From NCBI RefSeq assembly GCF_004363005.1, contig NZ_SNYH01000001.1:186001-250000 (forward strand): 64,000 nucleotides of DNA, written 5' to 3'. Made by a program: the position numbers and the translations under genes. Source of the stretch: Tenacibaculum caenipelagi (GTDB lineage: Bacteria > Bacteroidota > Bacteroidia > Flavobacteriales > Flavobacteriaceae). The notes below the pieces were generated by a model. It was not told where the DNA came from and did not search any database. It was given only the letters and a program-made list of their open reading frames with translations. Shown here one piece after another: positions 25,886-34,988 of the stretch (the first letter of the stretch is position 1; each line of letters begins with the position of its first letter).

Positions 25886-26827
25886 ATGACTATAACGCAA
25901 TTAAAATATACACTTGCTGTTGCTGAATATAAAAACTTTACGATTGCTGCTGAACATTGTTTTGTTACGCAACCAACACTTAGTATGCAAATTCAAAAGC
26001 TAGAAGAAGAATTAGATGCTAAAATTTTTAATCGTTCAAAAAAGCCAATTGAATTGACTGACGTTGGTAAACGTATTGTAGAGCAAGCTAAAGTTATTGT
26101 GGATGAAAGCAATCGAATTATCGACATTGTACATCAACAAAAAGGGTATGTAGGAGGAGAATTTAAATTAGGGATTATACCTACCATTATGCCTACTTTA
26201 CTACCAATGTTTTTAAAAACATTTAGCAAAAGTTTTCCAAAAGTACAATTGATTATAGAGGAGTTAACTACAGAAGAAATTATTAGAAAACTAACTGATG
26301 GACATATTGATGCTGCCATTGCAGCAACTCCTTTAGAAAATGAAGCCATTAAAGAACGAGTACTTTATTACGAACCTTTTGTTGGTTTAATACCTAACGA
26401 ACATCGATTGTTCAAACAGAAAAAGATTAAAATTGATGATTTAGAGATTGACGATATTTTATTGTTAGAAGATGGTCATTGCTTTAAAGACAGTGTTATT
26501 AATTTGTGCAGAACAAATAAAAGAAGTACAACACATCATTTTCAATTAGAAAGTGGAAGTTTTGATACATTAATAAAACTATCAAAAGATGGACTAGGAA
26601 TGACTTTACTTCCATATTTAAATACACTTGATTTAAATGAACAAGACAAAACGCATTTAAGAGAATTTGAAACTCCGCCTCCAGCTCGTGAGGTAAGTTT
26701 AATATATCATAAATCGCAATTAAAAATGCAATTAATTGAGGCTTTAAAAAATACTATTGATGGTGTTATTAGAGGCGCCATAGCTTTTAGTGATGTAGAA
26801 ATCATTAGTCCAATTCATAAGAATTAA
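25886..26827 (+). CDS. oxyR: LysR-type regulator OxyR
   Basis: 313 aa from the ATG at 25886, where the conserved start MTITQLKYTLAVAEYKNF begins; a longer frame from a TTG at 25847 is less likely. LysR helix-turn-helix at about 1-60 (FTIAAEHCFVTQPTLSMQIQKLE). The sensor domain has Cys in the LLEDGHCFKDSVINLC segment, matching the peroxide-sensing Cys pair of OxyR. Activates defence genes after peroxide oxidation. Divergent from dps. Confidence 0.93.
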   Translation: MTITQLKYTLAVAEYKNFTIAAEHCFVTQPTLSMQIQKLEEELDAKIFNRSKKPIELTDVGKRIVEQAKVIVDESNRIIDIVHQQKGYVGGEFKLGIIPTIMPTLLPMFLKTFSKSFPKVQLIIEELTTEEIIRKLTDGHIDAAIAATPLENEAIKERVLYYEPFVGLIPNEHRLFKQKKIKIDDLEIDDILLLEDGHCFKDSVINLCRTNKRSTTHHFQLESGSFDTLIKLSKDGLGMTLLPYLNTLDLNEQDKTHLREFETPPPAREVSLIYHKSQLKMQLIEALKNTIDGVIRGAIAFSDVEIISPIHKN

Positions 26828-26831
26828 CAAT

Positions 26832-26860
26832 AAAAAATCCCGCTAGTTGCGGGATTTTTT
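26832..26860. terminator. Bidirectional terminator between oxyR and the SulP gene
   Basis: Twelve-bp stem AAAAAATCCCGC / GCGGGATTTTTT with a TAGTT loop between convergent genes. Confidence 0.92.
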
Positions 26861-26862
26861 AT

Positions 26863-28755
26863 TTAAAAACTATATTCTGATAATGGCTTCGGAAAATCTT
26901 CTGGATTTGCTGCTAAGTGATAACGAGGATCATCAACTGCTTCTTCAATAACATCTGCAAAAATTGGACTTGCTTTATATAACAACACCTTACAATCTTC
27001 ACTCAAATGCTTTAAAGTTACTTTTTTTCCTGCCTTTTGATATTTCTCTACTAATATAAAAATAGCTTCAATAGCTGAATGATCAGAGATACGAGATTCT
27101 ACAAAATCAATCTCTACATTAGCTGGATCGTTTTTAATATCAAACTTTTCATTAAAAGCAGTAATACTTCCGAAGAATAAAGGTCCCCAAATTTCATAAA
27201 TCTTAGTTCCGTCTTCTTTAAAACGCTTTCTTGCTCTAATTTTCTTTGCATTTTCCCAAGCAAAAACTAATGCTGAAATTATTACCCCTACAAATACTGC
27301 TATCGCTAAATCAAAAATTACTGTTACTGCAGATACAATGATTAATACAATAGCATCAGATTTTGGAATTTTATTCATAATTCTAAAACTAGACCATGCA
27401 AATGTATCAATTACCATCATAAACATTACTCCTACCAAAGCTGCAATAGGCACTTGCTCTATATATTTATCTGCAAATAAGATAAAAATTAATAAGGTAA
27501 CTGCCATCGTTACTCCAGACAAACGACCTTTACCACCAGCATTAATATTAATTACAGTTTGACCAATCATACCACAACCACCAGTTCCTCCAAACAATCC
27601 ACTTAACATATTTCCTGCTCCTTGCGCTACACACTCTTTATTACCGTCACCTCTAGAATCAGTTAACTCATCAACTAAATTCATGGTCATTAAGGTTTCT
27701 ATCAATCCTACTGAAGCTGCTAAAAAGGCATAGGGCGCAATAAACTTTAACGTATCTATATTAAACGGTAGATTACTCCAAAGCTCTAATAGGTTCATTT
27801 TTTTTGATATTTCATCAAAACCATTTAAACCTGCTCCACCACCGTCTCTAATAAAATCTCCTACATTGATAGACTCTAATCCTCCAAAAATAGACACAAA
27901 CGTAACAATTAAAATAGCTGTTAACGCTGCCGGTATTTTTGTTGTAAGTTTAGGAAGTAACCATATAATTAACATGGTTAATAATACCAAACCAATCATC
28001 GTATACAATTTTGTTCCTTGTAGGGTAGATTTCACTACTCCACTATCTTTTACCGAATAGAATCCGTCATTTGCTATATTATAAACTACTTTTTTTGTCT
28101 GTGCATCAAACACTTGAGTATCTGACTTTACAAAAACTTCTTGGTTTGTTTGATTACTAATGATTGAATTTCCTTTGATAGAAAATAAAGCAGTATCAGA
28201 AACTAGATCTTTCACTTCTCCATCAGCAACCTTGTATACCAATTCTTTCGATTCAGTTTTGCGCATATTTTGTCCGAAAATATCCTTTTTATTCTCTTTA
28301 AACATTCCCAACTGAGCTATAAAAATAACTACAGCTAAACCATTTACAAACCCCATCATTACTGGGTGCGGAATTAATCGGACTAATTTCCCTAACTTAA
28401 AAACCCCAGCAAATACCTGAATAATCCCCATTAACACCACTGCTGCTAGCAAATAGAAATATCCCATATTTTCTACAGGGGTATCAAACAATAGCCCTTT
28501 AGCATGACCTTCTTGTATCATGTTTACAAAAATTACGGCTACCGCACCAGCTGCACCAGAAATCAATCCTGGTCTACCTCCAAATAATGCTGAAGTTATC
28601 CCTATTACAAAAGCTCCAAAAAGTGCAACAATAGGACTAATTTGAGCTACAAAAGCAAAAGCAACTACTTCTGGTATCATTGCCAAAGAAACAGTGATAC
28701 CCGCTAATGAGTCATCTTTTATGTTAATCTTCTTATTTTTAATGTATTTCATCAT
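26863..28755 (-). CDS. SulP family inorganic anion transporter with STAS domain
   Basis: 630 aa inner-membrane carrier. The N-terminal signature DDSLAGITVSLAMIPEVVAFAF and GGRPGLISGAAGAVAV match bicarbonate/sulfate SulP proteins of the BicA kind. GGTGGCGMIGQTVININAGG lies mid-protein. The C-terminal STAS domain begins at about 530 (VEIDFVESRISDHSAIEAIF). Between transmembrane segments, residues about 155-250 form a soluble insertion (DIFGQNMRKTESKEL to VVKSTLQGTKLY) that is not usual in the family. Bicarbonate versus sulfate cannot be decided. Single-gene unit. Confidence 0.92.
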   Translation of the reverse strand: MMKYIKNKKINIKDDSLAGITVSLAMIPEVVAFAFVAQISPIVALFGAFVIGITSALFGGRPGLISGAAGAVAVIFVNMIQEGHAKGLLFDTPVENMGYFYLLAAVVLMGIIQVFAGVFKLGKLVRLIPHPVMMGFVNGLAVVIFIAQLGMFKENKKDIFGQNMRKTESKELVYKVADGEVKDLVSDTALFSIKGNSIISNQTNQEVFVKSDTQVFDAQTKKVVYNIANDGFYSVKDSGVVKSTLQGTKLYTMIGLVLLTMLIIWLLPKLTTKIPAALTAILIVTFVSIFGGLESINVGDFIRDGGGAGLNGFDEISKKMNLLELWSNLPFNIDTLKFIAPYAFLAASVGLIETLMTMNLVDELTDSRGDGNKECVAQGAGNMLSGLFGGTGGCGMIGQTVININAGGKGRLSGVTMAVTLLIFILFADKYIEQVPIAALVGVMFMMVIDTFAWSSFRIMNKIPKSDAIVLIIVSAVTVIFDLAIAVFVGVIISALVFAWENAKKIRARKRFKEDGTKIYEIWGPLFFGSITAFNEKFDIKNDPANVEIDFVESRISDHSAIEAIFILVEKYQKAGKKVTLKHLSEDCKVLLYKASPIFADVIEEAVDDPRYHLAANPEDFPKPLSEYSF

Positions 28756-28837
28756 AATATTTAGGCTTCTTTTGTAAAAGTGGGCAAATGTAAAGATTAT
28801 TTTATAGACATCCTTTTACGTTTCATTAAGTTTAATT

Positions 28838-28867
28838 TTGTCGGCGTTATTTTTTGCCTTAATTTTG
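28838..28867 (+). promoter_or_regulatory. Consensus promoter for pyrR-pyrB
   Basis: TTG at 28838-28840, 19 bp, then TAATTTTG at 28860-28867. It leaves a leader of about 30 nt before the pyrR ATG, with a short ACCAATTTGGT palindrome at 28883-28893. Confidence 0.7.
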
Positions 28868-28902
28868 AACGTTGAACTATCAAACCAATTTGGTAGCAAC
28901 AC

Positions 28903-29457
28903 ATGAGCAGAAAAATACTACTTACTTCGAAAGAAATTGAAATCATTCTGCATCGATTAGCTTGTCAGTTAATCGAGAATCACAACGATTTTTCTAATAC
29001 CGTTTTAATAGGATTACAACCTAGAGGTACTTATTTAGCAAACCGTTTAGCTAAATTACTAAAGAATGAATATCATATTAAAGACTTACAATTAGGTTTT
29101 TTAGATATCACTTTTTATCGTGATGATTTTCGCAGAAGAGAAGCACCTTTAGAAGCCACCTCAACACAAATTGACTTTTTAATTGAAGATAAAAAGGTGG
29201 TAATTATTGATGATGTTTTATACTCAGGAAGAAGCGTACGAAGTGCATTAACAGCACTGCAATCATACGGTAGACCTGATAGTATTGAACTATTGGTATT
29301 AATTGACCGTCGTTTTAGCCGTCATTTACCAATTCAACCTAATTACCGAGGAAGACAAGTAGATGCCATCAACGAAGAAAAAGTAGTTGTTAACTGGCAA
29401 GAAACTCATAAAGAAGATACAATTTACCTTGAACCCAAGCCTACAAAGCTTGATTAG
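28903..29457 (+). CDS. pyrR: PyrR-like phosphoribosyltransferase / pyrimidine operon regulator
   Basis: 184 aa. The PRPP-binding motif VVIIDDVLYSGRSVRSALTAL at about 105-125 and DITFYRDDFRRREAP identify PyrR, a uracil phosphoribosyltransferase-like protein that in many bacteria binds pyr mRNA. It starts the pyr transcription unit, 24 bp before pyrB. RNA-based attenuation is known in Firmicutes; whether it applies here cannot be seen from the short leader. Confidence 0.93.
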   Translation: MSRKILLTSKEIEIILHRLACQLIENHNDFSNTVLIGLQPRGTYLANRLAKLLKNEYHIKDLQLGFLDITFYRDDFRRREAPLEATSTQIDFLIEDKKVVIIDDVLYSGRSVRSALTALQSYGRPDSIELLVLIDRRFSRHLPIQPNYRGRQVDAINEEKVVVNWQETHKEDTIYLEPKPTKLD

Positions 29458-29481
29458 TTATGATTAAAAAAACAAACTAAG

Positions 29482-30414
29482 ATGAAGCAGTTAAGCGTTG
29501 AACATTTATTAGGAATTAAATACCTTAACAAAAATGACCTTGAGCTTATTTTTGAAACTGCTGCTCATTTTAAAGAAGTCATTAACCGACCTATAAAAAA
29601 GGTTCCTTCGTTACGTGATATTACTATTGCCAACTTATTTTTTGAAAATAGTACACGTACAAAACTTTCGTTTGAATTAGCTGAAAAACGTCTCTCTGCC
29701 GATGTTATCAATTTCTCTGCAGGACAATCTTCAGTTAAAAAAGGAGAAACTTTAATTGATACCGTAAACAACATTTTATCAATGAAAGTTGATATTGTGG
29801 TAATGCGTCATTCAAATGTAGGAGCAGGAATTTTCTTATCGAGACATGTTGATGCAAAAATTATCAATGCAGGTGATGGTACTCATGAACACCCTACTCA
29901 AGCCTTATTGGATAGTTTTTCGATGCGTGAAGCTCTTAATAGCGACTTGAAAGGTAAAAAAATTGTAATTGTAGGTGATGTATTACATTCTCGTGTAGCC
30001 TTATCAAATATTTTCGCTTTACAACTACAAGGAGCTAAAGTAAAAGTTTGTGGTCCTACAACATTAATTCCGCGTTATATTTCTAGTTTAGGAGTTGAAG
30101 TAGAAACCAACCTTAAAAAAGCTTTAGAATGGTGTGATGTTGCCAATGTTTTACGTGTACAGCACGAACGTATGGATATTAAATATTTTCCATCAACTAG
30201 AGAATACACACAACTTTTTGGAATTAATAAGGAAATTTTAGACAATCTTGACAAAAAGATTGTCATTATGCACCCAGGACCTATAAATCGTGGAGTAGAA
30301 CTAACAAGTGATGTTGCCGACAGCAGTCAATCAATTATCTTAAATCAAGTAGAAAATGGAGTAGCTGTACGAATGGCAGTTATTTATTTGTTAGCACAAC
30401 AAATAAAAAGATAG
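29482..30414 (+). CDS. pyrB: Aspartate carbamoyltransferase catalytic subunit
   Basis: 310 aa, full length. Carbamoyl-phosphate site FFENSTRTKLSFE at about 53-65, HPTQALLDSFSMRE, and HPGPINRGVEL near the C terminus are diagnostic. It makes carbamoyl-aspartate, the committed step of UMP synthesis, in the cytosol. It is followed 2 bp later by a 110-residue gene and then a T9SS mini-protein and rnz on the same strand, so it is likely part of one transcript with pyrR upstream. Confidence 0.97.
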   Translation: MKQLSVEHLLGIKYLNKNDLELIFETAAHFKEVINRPIKKVPSLRDITIANLFFENSTRTKLSFELAEKRLSADVINFSAGQSSVKKGETLIDTVNNILSMKVDIVVMRHSNVGAGIFLSRHVDAKIINAGDGTHEHPTQALLDSFSMREALNSDLKGKKIVIVGDVLHSRVALSNIFALQLQGAKVKVCGPTTLIPRYISSLGVEVETNLKKALEWCDVANVLRVQHERMDIKYFPSTREYTQLFGINKEILDNLDKKIVIMHPGPINRGVELTSDVADSSQSIILNQVENGVAVRMAVIYLLAQQIKR

Positions 30415-30416
30415 TC

Positions 30417-30749
30417 ATGAAAACAACTCATAAAACAGATTATACACTAATTACTTCTGATGAAAAATCTTTTTCAGACTTTATAAAAAACTTTGAAAAA
30501 GAATATAAAAACTATACAGGAAAAAACCTGATTCTTCAAATTTCAGAAGAATATAACACCACTAACAAAAATATTTTGTTATTTTTGAAATACGCTCATG
30601 AACACCAAAACAATGGCACATCTTTTGTTGTAGTATATAAAGATGTAACTATCGATGATTTTCCTGATACATTTAACATTGTTCCTACTTTAACAGAGGC
30701 AGAAGATGTTATAGAGATGGAAAACATTGAACGCGATTTGGGCTTTTAA
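30417..30749 (+). CDS. Small conserved-looking cytosolic protein between pyrB and rnz
   Basis: 110 aa, no signal or membrane helix. It starts 2 bp after the pyrB stop. The pattern NLILQISEEYNTTNKNILLFLKYAHEH, then SFVVVYKD and an acidic EAEDVIEMENIERDLGF tail, suggests a small alpha/beta (STAS-like) fold. Similar short genes in Flavobacteriaceae are sometimes labelled after the adjacent ribonuclease Z (from memory). It lacks every metal-beta-lactamase motif, so it is not an RNase Z itself. Function unknown. Confidence 0.75.
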   Translation: MKTTHKTDYTLITSDEKSFSDFIKNFEKEYKNYTGKNLILQISEEYNTTNKNILLFLKYAHEHQNNGTSFVVVYKDVTIDDFPDTFNIVPTLTEAEDVIEMENIERDLGF

Positions 30750-30791
30750 GCTAATATTTAATAATTATTCATTCCCCCTAAATGATAATCT

Positions 30792-31112
30792 ATGGTAAAA
30801 AAAATACTATTTTTAACTTTCTTCTTGACTATTTCATTTGGTTTCTCACAAGAAAAATCGATTGAAAAGTTAGTTGCTTCCCCTAACCCATTTACAAATA
30901 GTACCACTATTTACTTTAATGCAAACAACGAACAAACAGTTATTTTAACTGTAAGAAACGTGTTAGGAAAAACGGTTTTTAACAAAGAACTTAAAGTTGT
31001 GAAAGGACGTAACTCTTTTCCATTTCAACGTAACGATTTAAAGTCAGGAATGTACATTTACGCAATACAAAGCAATAAAGAGATTATATCTAAACGCTTT
31101 GTGATAAGATAA
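30792..31112 (+). CDS. Minimal T9SS type A sorting-domain protein (106 aa)
   Basis: A signal peptide (MVKKILFLTFFLTISFGFSQ) is followed, after about ten residues, directly by a type A sorting domain: ASPNPFTNSTTIYF, VILTVRNVLGKTVF, and the closing KSGMYIYAIQSNKEIISKRFVIR strand. There is no cargo domain between. Type A domains are normally the removable C-terminal address label of large exported proteins. The gene ends where the rnz ATG begins (TAA-ATG abutting). Its role in an operon of cytosolic enzymes is unexplained. Confidence 0.85.
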   Translation: MVKKILFLTFFLTISFGFSQEKSIEKLVASPNPFTNSTTIYFNANNEQTVILTVRNVLGKTVFNKELKVVKGRNSFPFQRNDLKSGMYIYAIQSNKEIISKRFVIR

Positions 31113-32054
31113 ATGAGTTTACACTTAACTATTTTAGGTTGCCATTCAGCAACCCCAAGAGTTAATGCTTACCCCACTGCTCAATATTTAGAGATAAACA
31201 ATCGTCATTTTTTAATAGATTGTGGTGAGGGTACACAACGACAAATGCGAAAATATAAGGTTGGTTTTTCTAAAATCAACCATATTTTCATTTCTCATTT
31301 ACATGGCGATCATTTTTTTGGCTTAGTTGGACTAATAGCTACTTTTGGTATTTTAAATAGAGAAAAAGAGCTTCATATTTATGGTCCAAAAGGAATTAAA
31401 GAAGTTACAACTCTTCAATTAAAGCTTTCTAAATCGTGGACAAAATATGCTATTATTTTCCACGAATTAGAATCAAAAGAGAGTGAATTAATTTTTGAAG
31501 ATGATAAAGTTTCGGTAAGAACTATTCCTTTAGATCACAGAATCTATACTAATGGTTTCCTATTTACAGAAAAACCTAAACCAAGAAAACTCCACATCGA
31601 AAATATTCAGCAATATGACGAGATAGAAACCTGTGATTTTCACAACATTAAAGCAGGAAAAGATTTTGTACTCTCTACTGGTGAGATCATTCCTAACGAT
31701 GAGTTAACCATCGATCCGCCCAAACCATTAAGTTATGCATTTTGTAGTGATACAGCTTACAAACCAGATATTGTTCCTACAATTAAATATGTTGATTTAT
31801 TATATCATGAGGCTACCTTCTTAAAAGATAGAGAAGATTTATGTGAAAAGACTAAACATTCAACCTCAGAACAAGCAGCTCTAATAGCAAAACAAGCTAA
31901 CGCTGGTAAACTTATAATTGGTCATTATTCTAGTAGATACGACAATATAAATGACTTCAAAGCAGAAGCTCAAACTGTTTTTGAAAATGTTGAATTAGCA
32001 GAAGCTGGTAAACTTTACAGTACCAACTCATTCCCTATTGAAATTTTAAACTAA
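31113..32054 (+). CDS. rnz: Ribonuclease Z
   Basis: 313 aa. The zinc site of the metallo-beta-lactamase fold is seen in IFISHLHGDHFFGLVGLI at about 58-75, with FCSDTAY near 208 and IIGHYSSRYD near the C terminus. Processes the 3' end of tRNA precursors in the cytosol. Starts immediately after the T9SS mini-protein stop, so translation is probably coupled. Its stop overlaps the convergent CoA-binding gene by 4 bp. Confidence 0.95.
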   Translation: MSLHLTILGCHSATPRVNAYPTAQYLEINNRHFLIDCGEGTQRQMRKYKVGFSKINHIFISHLHGDHFFGLVGLIATFGILNREKELHIYGPKGIKEVTTLQLKLSKSWTKYAIIFHELESKESELIFEDDKVSVRTIPLDHRIYTNGFLFTEKPKPRKLHIENIQQYDEIETCDFHNIKAGKDFVLSTGEIIPNDELTIDPPKPLSYAFCSDTAYKPDIVPTIKYVDLLYHEATFLKDREDLCEKTKHSTSEQAALIAKQANAGKLIIGHYSSRYDNINDFKAEAQTVFENVELAEAGKLYSTNSFPIEILN

Positions 32055-32414
32055 TATTGATTCGTAGATAACAACACCAATGTGCAAGCTTCTATAGGAG
32101 CTATTCCACGGTCTTTCAATCTATCAAAAAACTCTTTATTTTCTGTTCCAGGATTGAAAATTACTCTTCGAGGTTTCAAACTAATTACATAATCATAATA
32201 TTCTTTTTGATGTTCTGGGTTTAAATACAAAGTAACTGTATCAACATTTGTAAACATTTTTTTTTTTGGTGTCAATAGTAACATCAAACACCTTACCTTC
32301 TCTCAAACCAATAGCCAACACAGGTATATCTTTACCTATCAACCTTTTAATAGCAATGTTAGCATACCTATTCGGATTTAAAGAAGCTCCTAATACTAAT
32401 GTTGTTTTATTCAT
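32051..32414 (-). pseudogene. CoA-binding domain protein, frameshifted at an A11 run
   Basis: From ATG at 32414 the frame encodes MNKTTLVLGASLNPNRYAN...IDT, the Rossmann start of YccU-type CoA-binding proteins. It then reaches an A11 run (plus-strand T at 32257-32267) and stops shortly after. The other frame continues from the run (MFTNVDTVTLYLNPEHQ... PGTENKEFF...CTLVLLSTNQY) and is the rest of the same domain. Ten A instead of eleven would give one protein of about 120 aa. This may be a true frameshift, a sequencing error in the homopolymer, or slippage-based expression. Confidence 0.85.
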
Positions 32415-32509
32415 ATTTGTTAAGAATACGTTAAACTCTGTTAATCTAGGTAACAAAAATACCCTATAAGTAGTCTATTAGGCATAAAAACAATCCAAAA
32501 AACACCAAA

Positions 32510-34906
32510 ATGAAAAACATATTATTGATACTTTTAACTGTATTAAGCACTAGTATATATGCTCAAATGCCCAAAAGTAGCCTTCCTAAACCAGGAGTAA
32601 TTTCTGGTAAGGTTATCGATCAAACAACCCAACAACCACTTCCCTATGTTAACATTATAATCAAAGATGCTGCCAAAAAAATTATCACTGGTGGCATTAC
32701 TGATGACAATGGATTATTTTCTATAAAAAATATTCCAGAAGGGAACAATACTGTTGAAGTTCAATTTATAGGTTATAAAACTTTCACAAAACCCGTTTTA
32801 GTAGACCGTAAATCGAGCAAAATTAATTTAGGAACCATTAGTCTTGAAGAAGATAGTACCACTTTGGATGAAGTTGAAGTTCGTGCAGAAACCTCTACCG
32901 TAACTCAAAAAGTAGATAGAAAAGTTATTAATGTTGGTAAAGACTTAACTTCTGCGGGCGCTACCGCTTCTGAATTATTAAATAATGTACAATCGGTTAG
33001 TGTTGATAGTCAGTCAGGTAACATTAGCTTACGCGGTAACGAAAATGTACGTGTATTAGTTGACGGAAAACCTACCAACATCCCCGCTTCAGAACTATTA
33101 AAGCAAATCCCTTCTTCATCAATCAAAAGCGTTGAGTTGATTACCAACCCATCTGCTAAATACAATCCTGAAGGAATGAGTGGAATTATTAACATTATTC
33201 TGAATAAAAATGCCAATATGGGCTTTAACGGTTCTATAAATACTGGTGTTGAAGCTGGACATTATGTTCGTTACAATGCTTCTACAAATATGAATTACAA
33301 AACAGGAAAAGTTAATTTCTTCGGTAACTACGGATTTAATGGTGGGGATCGTTACAACTTTGGTTATGTTAACAGACCTGGAACTAACAATCAAGATTTT
33401 ATTTTTATAAATGATAATGAATCTCACTTGTTTAAGATTGGAGCTGACATTTATTTAGATGATAAAAACACTTTATCTCTTTACACTACTCAAAACTGGT
33501 TTGATAGCAACGCTAACGGGCGTGCCATAATTACAGATAACAATGGTAATTTAATAGAACATTCTCCTAATACTCAAACTAGTGAAAGCCATAATCAAGC
33601 CTATAATGTAAATTACAAACATGATTTTGAAAAAGAAGGACACAATATAGAGTTTGAAGCCAACTTTTCAAAGAATGACTCTCCTAATTTTTTAGAAAAT
33701 AGATTTTTAGAAGGTTCTCAGCCAGATTATATTAATGATATAAACAGCAAAAGAGAGGGTACGCTTTTAAACTTAGACTATACAAACCCTATTTCTAAAA
33801 ATGGAAAATTAGAATTAGGTGCAGAATATCGAGTAAATAAAACTGATAATACAAACCTTACTACTCAGATTAACTTTAACAATTCTTCTTTTACTTATGA
33901 TAGAGATGTTTACTCTGCTTATGCTAATTATAATCACAAATTTGGTAAGCTAGATATGCAAGTAGGTGCACGTTTTGAGCAATATAAAATAAAAGGAATA
34001 TTCAATCAAGAAGGTGAACCTACAGAAATTGTTACAGATGATATTTTTACTGTATATCCATCAGCTTTTCTTACCTATAATCCTAATGAAAAAGACCAAT
34101 TTCAATTAAGTTATAGTAAAAGAGTAGATAGACCAAGTGTTGGACAAGTAAACCCTATTAGAGAATGGAGTACTCCATTAATTACATCTGTAGGTAACCC
34201 AGATCTTGTGCCACAATTTACAAATTCAGTTGAATTCAATTATACTAGAAAAATAAAAGGTGGATCTATAACTATAGGAAGTTTTTATAGAAATATTAAT
34301 GATGTTATTAACAGAGCCACTTATAAAGACCCTAGTGATGATAATGACGTAAGGCAAATATTAACTTTTGCGAATTTTGATGATACAGATGCTTATGGTT
34401 TAGAATTTTCAGCAAACTATAAAATTGCAAAATGGTGGAGAGCAAATGCTAGTATGGATTACTATTCTCAAAAACAATTTGGTACTACAGATTTAAGCGA
34501 CCCTAACGCTCCTACTACTGAAGTTAAAGCAGATATTTTTAATGCAAGAATCAGTAACAATTTTACAGTCTCAAAGAAATTACGTTTACAATTATTTGCT
34601 ATGTATAGAGGGCCTAGAAAAGATATTCAATGGGATGTAGATCCTATGAAAATGGTAAACATCGGTGCTAACTATAGTATCCTTAAAGGAAAAGGAGACA
34701 TCAACTTTAGAGTAAATGACATTTTTAACACTATGAGATTTAAGTTTGACTCTACTAGACCTTTTGTTCAAAACGGACGCTTTAAATGGGAAAGTAGAAC
34801 CGTTTACATTGGATTTAACTATAGATTTGGTGGAGGTAAAAACAAAGCTCGTACAAGAAAAAGACGTGACAATAATGATGCACAAGGAGGCGGAGGTTTC
34901 CTATAA
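32510..34906 (+). CDS. TonB-dependent-receptor-like outer-membrane beta-barrel protein
   Basis: 798 aa. Signal peptide to about 19, a carboxypeptidase-like (CarboxypepD_reg) domain at about 30-115 (ISGKVIDQTTQQPLPYVNIIIK), a plug domain at about 120-225 (SGNISLRGNENVRVLVDGKPTNIPASELLKQIPSSSI) and a large beta-barrel to a terminal FGGG/Arg-Lys-rich tail. Outer-membrane family PF14905-like by pattern. The substrate is unknown. Single gene with a terminator shared with fabH. Confidence 0.9.
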   Translation: MKNILLILLTVLSTSIYAQMPKSSLPKPGVISGKVIDQTTQQPLPYVNIIIKDAAKKIITGGITDDNGLFSIKNIPEGNNTVEVQFIGYKTFTKPVLVDRKSSKINLGTISLEEDSTTLDEVEVRAETSTVTQKVDRKVINVGKDLTSAGATASELLNNVQSVSVDSQSGNISLRGNENVRVLVDGKPTNIPASELLKQIPSSSIKSVELITNPSAKYNPEGMSGIINIILNKNANMGFNGSINTGVEAGHYVRYNASTNMNYKTGKVNFFGNYGFNGGDRYNFGYVNRPGTNNQDFIFINDNESHLFKIGADIYLDDKNTLSLYTTQNWFDSNANGRAIITDNNGNLIEHSPNTQTSESHNQAYNVNYKHDFEKEGHNIEFEANFSKNDSPNFLENRFLEGSQPDYINDINSKREGTLLNLDYTNPISKNGKLELGAEYRVNKTDNTNLTTQINFNNSSFTYDRDVYSAYANYNHKFGKLDMQVGARFEQYKIKGIFNQEGEPTEIVTDDIFTVYPSAFLTYNPNEKDQFQLSYSKRVDRPSVGQVNPIREWSTPLITSVGNPDLVPQFTNSVEFNYTRKIKGGSITIGSFYRNINDVINRATYKDPSDDNDVRQILTFANFDDTDAYGLEFSANYKIAKWWRANASMDYYSQKQFGTTDLSDPNAPTTEVKADIFNARISNNFTVSKKLRLQLFAMYRGPRKDIQWDVDPMKMVNIGANYSILKGKGDINFRVNDIFNTMRFKFDSTRPFVQNGRFKWESRTVYIGFNYRFGGGKNKARTRKRRDNNDAQGGGGFL

Positions 34907-34938
34907 AAATCAATTTTCAGAAGATTCCCTAGTAACAA

Positions 34939-34970
34939 AAAATCCGAAGTTAATACTTCGGATTTTTTAT
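34939..34970. terminator. Bidirectional terminator between the barrel gene and fabH
   Basis: Thirteen-bp stem AAAAAATCCGAAG / CTTCGGATTTTTT with a six-base loop between convergent genes. Confidence 0.92.
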
Positions 34971-34988
34971 TTTATGTATCAGTAAAAA

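Noticed and set aside
30417..30749. A second ribonuclease Z
   Set aside because: No HxHxDH motif or metal-beta-lactamase fold; only the neighbourhood suggests the name.
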